In this document: one piece after another, positions 44,142 through 47,827 of the stretch
Position numbering within the stretch: the first letter of the stretch is position 1
How the letters are laid out: each line of letters begins with the position of its first letter
Origin: Deltaproteobacteria bacterium
Lineage (GTDB): Bacteria; Desulfobacterota; Desulfarculia; Adiutricales; Adiutricaceae
Length of the DNA: 47,827 nucleotides
Direction: 5' to 3'
Assembly: GCA_031263485.1 (NCBI GenBank)
Contig: JAISFS010000242.1
Location: 1 to 47,827 of the forward strand
Notes under the pieces: generated by a model
The model's database searches: none
What the model was told of the DNA's origin: nothing
Seen by the model: the letters and a program-made list of their open reading frames with translations, nothing else
Program-made: the position numbers and the translations under genes

Positions 44142-44642
44142 ATGCCTCATTCTCCAATTATCGTCTCACAAAATTCTTTAGAATATTTGATTGAAAAAAA
44201 TATTTATGATGTATTGGGTAAAAATTCCTCGAAATCAAATACTCCGTCATCAACAATTGCTTCAAAATCAACTCCAAACATAATCGAATCTATAACCAGG
44301 CTGATCAACGAGGCATTTTGCCTATTAGTTCTTTTGGCATTTTTACAAAGGACACTTAATGGTGGAACAGATTATATCGACAGAGAAGTTGCCTCCGGTA
44401 GAGGCAGAGTTGATATTTGCATCGGTTACAAGGGCAGAAAATATTTGCTTGTACTGAAAATTAAAGGGAACATGACGCTTGAAAAAAGCATCAAACAACT
44501 TATGGGCTATATGGGCCACTTACAAGCTTCAGAAGGATGGCTGGTCATATTCGACCGGGACATCCAGTCGCCATCTGAAAAGAAGATACCGATATCCACC
44601 CGTAAAATAAATGGAAATACTATTCATATCGTCATGTGTTAA
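44142..44642 (+). pseudogene. C-terminal fragment of an AAA-ATPase/PD-(D/E)XK nuclease-type protein
   Basis: AT-rich and foreign in composition. It reads LLVLLAFLQRTLNGGTDYID, then REVASGRGRVDICIGYKGRK, then QLMGYMGHLQASEGWLVIFD and INGNTIHIVMC. This matches the end of the bacterial AAA-ATPase-like proteins with a C-terminal PD-(D/E)XK nuclease domain (DUF1703 type), which are about 500 residues long. Only about 167 residues remain and the ATPase part is absent. The nuclease strand that should read 'y.iElKi' is YLLVLKIKG, so the catalytic Glu is lost. A remnant rather than an active gene. Confidence 0.6.
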
Positions 44643-44993
44643 CGATTTGATTAAATTGTATAAATCACCAAATATTTATCTACATCATATTTCCCGCACC
44701 TGCGACACGTTGCTTTCACGACAGCGGTCGACAGAGACACACACGACCTGGACAAGGTTTGGTTCGCGGCGTTCCGTTGTTTTACTATGGAAAGCATCAG
44801 CGGATGCGTCCACATTACCTTCCCCTGCCATAAAACTAGGTTAAGTTTCAGCTTTTCCATATTTTATCGTTCATCTGACAAATGATCCTGACAATCGTTT
44901 TTATAAAACTTAAGAAAGCTAGGCATGTTTCTCGGAACACCTATACCGGAACGAGATCCCTTCCCCTGCACTTTCCCCCCCATCTGACCAGTA

Positions 44994-45525
44994 CTCCGCA
45001 GTCATCTCGCTACTCATTGCCATCCATGGCTTACCGAGGTTGACTATCATGCCCTTCTTGCGCAGGTTAACGTGCTCATACTCGTGAATTGCCTCAGCGA
45101 TCCGGGGTCAATTCCGTACTCGTAGCCCCTGTCTTACGCCTCCCGCAGTACACGTCCATCCTGCGGATCCTCATCGCTCGGCAAGAGCTTCATGGCCACC
45201 TTATACTCTTTCAACAACGCCTCCTTCCGCCTGGTCAAGGTGCTCCTCATACAGGGGCCTCATCATTATGTCCCGCTCGATCGAGAATATGGGTAGGACG
45301 TCCCAGGCTCACCTCCCGGACGACATCAAGCGGGAGAAGAACGTCATCATGCCCACCCATCCCCATCTTAGATGCGTTTCCCGGCGATCCTTCTCTGTAT
45401 CGATAAGGCCTAACCGTCCCGGCGAGCGGCGTAACCATCGACATCAGCTTCCAGTACATATTCGCTAACCGTGGTAAGCCCCGCAATCCTCATATGCGAC
45501 CGCACGATCCAGATAGAGATCAAAA
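44994..45525 (+). pseudogene. Decayed partial copy of the mscS-like gene
   Basis: Aligns in order with 42049-42690 of the intact gene: GTCATCTCGCT, AACGTGCTCATACT, AAGAGCTTCATG, AAGGTGCTCCTCAT, AAGAACGTCATCATGCCCA and CGCACGATCCAGAT are shared. Frameshifts and deletions shorten it (about 530 versus 640 bp) and no frame survives. It corresponds to the middle membrane helices up to the start of the pore/beta domain. Confidence 0.85.
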
Positions 45526-45692
45526 TGAAATCCAAAATATAAAAGGAATCCTGAGGGCCTGAAGGTGTTCCGGACACGTTCCCTCCGGACCTGAGCCAGC
45601 TACGGCAGGCAACCCGGATATCCAGTGCGGGTATTTTCTGACCGGACGCACCGTTCCGGTATGCCCGACTGACTATGCGAGGAGCCCAAAGC

Positions 45693-46715
45693 TTAGGTCG
45701 CCCCCAGCCTCTGCAAGGTCCAGGCGGCCTTCAGCCTCACATCGAGGTTGGGGTCCTCAAGCGCCCCGCGCACAGTACCGACGAGATCGGCCCGGCCCGT
45801 ATTGGCTATCACGTTCAAGGCGTTAAGCTTCCAGCAGTGGAGGGATTCCTTTTTGATGTAGAAGAACTTCCACGCGAGCTCCCGCTCGATCTCGTCCAGT
45901 CCCATGGCGAGGATGCTTTCCGGTCTGGCCTTTCTCGCCGTCTCCTCCAGCCCGGGGAAATCCTGGGTGCCGTCGCCCGCGCGGTTGAAGGGGCAGGCGT
46001 CCTGGCAGGCGTCGCAACCGTACAGCCAGCCGCCCATCTGGCGCAGGAGCTCTTCGTCGGCCTCCCACGGGGCGATATTGGTGAGATAGCTCACGCAGGT
46101 GGCCATGTTCATCACGTACGGCCCTGAAAGCGAGCCCGTGGGGCATGCCGCGACGCACTTCCCGCAGCCTTCCGGGCACGGCGCAGGTGCAGGGGGCGAG
46201 GGCATCTCAAGCTCCCTGTCGATCGCCCAGGCGACGATCTGTTTCCAGGATCCTGTGGCGGTGTAAAAGAAGTTGTTCTGTCGGATGACGCCAAGCCCGG
46301 CCTTCCAGGCCGCCCAGCGCATGGGAGCGATGCCGGGGTTCTCGTTCGCGGCTGCCTTGAGGCCCAGCCGCCCCATGAACCCCGTAAGCTCTGAAACCAT
46401 GAGGGCCTCCGGCGAGCGGGGATTCCGGCGGGGATCGAAAAGATAATGCCGCCCGATCAGTCCCGCAGCCCCTGTGGGGATCCGGTAGCGTCCGATGTCC
46501 AGTATCCCCACCACCAGGGACCTTGCCTCCGGAAAGTGCCGTTCCGGTCGCGCCAGTCCCCTCATGAAGTCGTAGCCGCCCTTTGCCAGCGGCACCCTCC
46601 GCTCGCGTTCGTCCACGCGCTCCAGATATCCCGCCAGCTCGCCAAGCGCGACCGCCCCCAGCCCTTCGAAGCCCAATTCCAGGGCCTTGCCCCTCAGCTC
46701 CTCGGCTATTCCCAT
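45693..46715 (-). CDS. Epoxyqueuosine reductase (QueG)-like 4Fe-4S protein
   Basis: 340 residues from the ATG at 46715 (AAGGAG six bases upstream); the frame extends to 46745. Blocks: an N-terminal domain with GYDFMRGLARPERHFPEARS; AAWKAGLGVIRQNNFFYTAT then GSWKQIVAWAI, equal to the QueG core 'AGLGWiGKN....GSw.~lgei'. Two [4Fe-4S] sites follow, CGKCVAACPTGSL with CVSYLTN, and GCDACQDACPFNR. The C-terminus has a HEAT-like repeat (LEDPNLDVRLKAAWTLQRLG). QueG reduces epoxyqueuosine to queuosine in tRNA using cobalamin. The usual 'D..pv.ER' active-site strand reads NENPGIAPMR here, so this may be a paralogue with another substrate. A decayed copy lies at 43380-43735. Confidence 0.78.
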   Translation of the reverse strand: MGIAEELRGKALELGFEGLGAVALGELAGYLERVDERERRVPLAKGGYDFMRGLARPERHFPEARSLVVGILDIGRYRIPTGAAGLIGRHYLFDPRRNPRSPEALMVSELTGFMGRLGLKAAANENPGIAPMRWAAWKAGLGVIRQNNFFYTATGSWKQIVAWAIDRELEMPSPPAPAPCPEGCGKCVAACPTGSLSGPYVMNMATCVSYLTNIAPWEADEELLRQMGGWLYGCDACQDACPFNRAGDGTQDFPGLEETARKARPESILAMGLDEIERELAWKFFYIKKESLHCWKLNALNVIANTGRADLVGTVRGALEDPNLDVRLKAAWTLQRLGAT

Positions 46716-46989
46716 CTCCCGCTCCTTCATCAGGCTTTTCGCCAACTAAACGTCGGAAGGCCGGAGCTTAGCACCAAACAAATGTAATATCAATAGTGAC
46801 AATTCAACATACTGAAATTTATGGATAAATTTTAGCCGTTGCCACGCCCTCATGACCTGGCTGGCATCCCAAGTCACACCCGACTGCTCTAGATCTTCCA
46901 GGTCGAGCCCGCCCCTGGATACGCCACCCGCTTTCTGGGGCGCCTTCACTTCCTGCACCTCCCTGCAGCACGCGCGGCAAAGGGCAATA

Positions 46990-47018
46990 TTGACAGCCCA
47001 GTGACATGGTGCTAGTTT
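46990..47018 (+). promoter_or_regulatory. Promoter candidate for tRNA-Leu
   Basis: A perfect -35 TTGACA (46990-46995), 17-bp spacer, then TAGTTT with an extended TGC before it (47010-47018). It lies about 34 bp before the mature tRNA 5' end, the right distance for a short leader. Confidence 0.5.
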
Positions 47019-47051
47019 CTAGGCCGTTCCGTTCAGCCAGCCTCACGATTT

Positions 47052-47136
47052 GCCCGGATGGCGGAACTGGTAGACGCACGGGACTTAAAATCCCGCGAAG
47101 CAATTCGTGCCGGTTCGAGCCCGGCTCCGGGCACCA
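47052..47136 (+). tRNA. tRNA-Leu (UAA anticodon)
   Basis: Acceptor stem GCCCGGA pairs with TCCGGGC (47126-47132), followed by A and an encoded CCA (47134-47136). The D-arm region is TGGCGGAACTGGTAGACGC, the anticodon loop CTTAAAA gives UAA, a long variable arm follows (class II tRNA), and the T-arm is GCCGGTTCGAGCCCGGC. Total 85 nt. It decodes UUA/UUG, which are rare codons in a GC-rich genome. Confidence 0.97.
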
Positions 47137-47176
47137 CCGTTTGTTTCCGACAACTTCTCTAGTCGTCTGAGAATGG

Positions 47177-47214
47177 AAAAACCGACTGAATCCGCAGGGG
47201 TTTAGTCGGTTTTT
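47177..47214. terminator. Rho-independent terminator behind the tRNA gene
   Basis: AAAAACCGACT (47177-47187) pairs with AGTCGGTTTTT (47204-47214). The T-run follows on the plus strand and a matching A-run makes it usable in both directions. It lies 41 bp after the tRNA. Confidence 0.88.
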
Positions 47215-47217
47215 TCA

Positions 47218-47766
47218 TTTCCGGCGTCTTCTTGAATCCTGACTGACATCCAGATTCCTCGTAGGTATCATAGTAGGTTCGCTGGCTTTTGACGGAACGG
47301 TACCTACCGGCGTATGGGTCAGCCATACCTACGGGGTCCAGGAAAAGGTAGCCCTGTTGGCTTTCCTGCTTGAGAATGTGCCTCCCGATTCTCCCGGGCA
47401 ACCTTTTGCTTGCCTCCCATCCTGCCAATGCCTTTGCGAGAGCCGTACGCTTGCCAATGCCAGCAACTAGTTGGATTTTTCGCTGAATGGAAAACTAGGC
47501 AAAATCAAGATCTTGCCGCGATTACTCGCTCCTGTCTCCAAAAACGTCCGGTTGCTTTCTACCGCGCTAATACGGTTTGGACCAGGAAATCCGGCTGGAT
47601 CTACTCCGGATTGAACGGACTTAACCATGGCTAGCATCTTTCGGCCTTCCGAAATTTTCTGTTGGCATCCAGACGGCACTCGGAATCATTTTCGACTGGC
47701 CCCGAAAGCTCGTCAAGATGCCGCGCAGGCATCCGGACAAACTGACCAGCTTGTTAGTTAGGTTTC
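47218..47766. other. Stretch without a supported gene at the window edge
   Basis: A minus-strand frame of 89 residues (47159-47428) overlaps the terminator and has no ribosome site. Composition is mid-GC. No integrase gene or duplicate of the tRNA 3' end was found, so no sign of an island attached to this tRNA inside the window. Confidence 0.4.
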
Positions 47767-47827
47767 CAATGTCAACAACATAATAGGACTGGTGTCTGGC
47801 AACTGATTGATATCATTGATGAAAATA
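47767..47827. mobile_element. Miniature element of the 104-bp family, copy 3, cut by the window end
   Basis: It begins CAATGTCAACAACATAATAG and continues GTGTCTGG...TTGATATCATTGATGAAAAT, colinear with copies 1 and 2. The right end is outside the window. Confidence 0.78.

Noticed and set aside
47052..47136. tRNA-Leu as an integration site for a genomic island
   Set aside because: No integrase gene and no repeated tRNA 3' end could be found in the window.

Overview
The window is GC-rich DNA from a Gram-negative bacterium. Gram-negative is supported by a TonB protein, a TonB-dependent outer-membrane receptor and several signal-peptide proteins. An anaerobic lifestyle is suggested by a 2-hydroxyacyl-CoA dehydratase-family protein and a NapH-like polyferredoxin. 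A Desulfobacterota (deltaproteobacterial) host is my best guess, by gene content only. By my tally the supported genes cover only about 60 % of the bases. The rest is long, decayed intergenic DNA with insertion-sequence remnants, miniature inverted-repeat elements, short tandem repeats and pseudogenes, so the genome appears to be eroding or heavily rearranged.

Layout. 1-6 kb: the end of a lipid kinase gene, a secreted protein whose signal peptide is built from an 18-bp tandem repeat, two tandem 121-bp miniature elements, a transposase-derived gene that has lost its catalytic residues, a 104-bp miniature element and a methyltransferase. 6-9.3 kb: a family 2 glycosyltransferase, a fluoride channel (crcB) and a small conserved-looking ORF. 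10-15 kb: two Ser/Thr kinase genes, one with zinc ribbon, kinase, TPR-like and WD40-like regions, the other with FHA, zinc ribbon and kinase. 15-21.5 kb: gene-poor DNA with inverted repeats, a dispersed 180-bp repeat, an AT-rich ISKra4-type transposase gene and a decayed IS605-type element (tnpA and tnpB remnants, divergent). 21.5-32.3 kb: a DNA adenine methyltransferase, then a minus-strand cluster: TonB receptor, exported protein, NapH-like 4Fe-4S membrane protein, HgdB/double-cubane-like protein, TonB. Fur-like palindromes lie upstream of the receptor.

32-40 kb: a second gene-poor stretch, then an abasic-site crosslinking SRAP protein (yedK), an unknown 181-aa protein, a ZnuA-like binding protein lacking the usual histidines, and a two-gene unit of a 27-residue-repeat protein with a nucleotidyltransferase. 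40-47.8 kb: a large MscS-type channel, a QueG-like iron-sulfur protein, and between them decayed copies of both genes in swapped order, which indicates an old tandem duplication with reciprocal decay. The window ends with tRNA-Leu(UAA), a terminator and a third copy of the 104-bp miniature element.

The most coherent functional unit is the TonB/receptor/iron-sulfur cluster. It looks like import of a metal chelate or cofactor coupled to low-potential reduction inside the cell. The most notable genome-structure signals are the mscS/queG-like duplication, the miniature-element families and the many tandem arrays with an 18- or 36-bp period.
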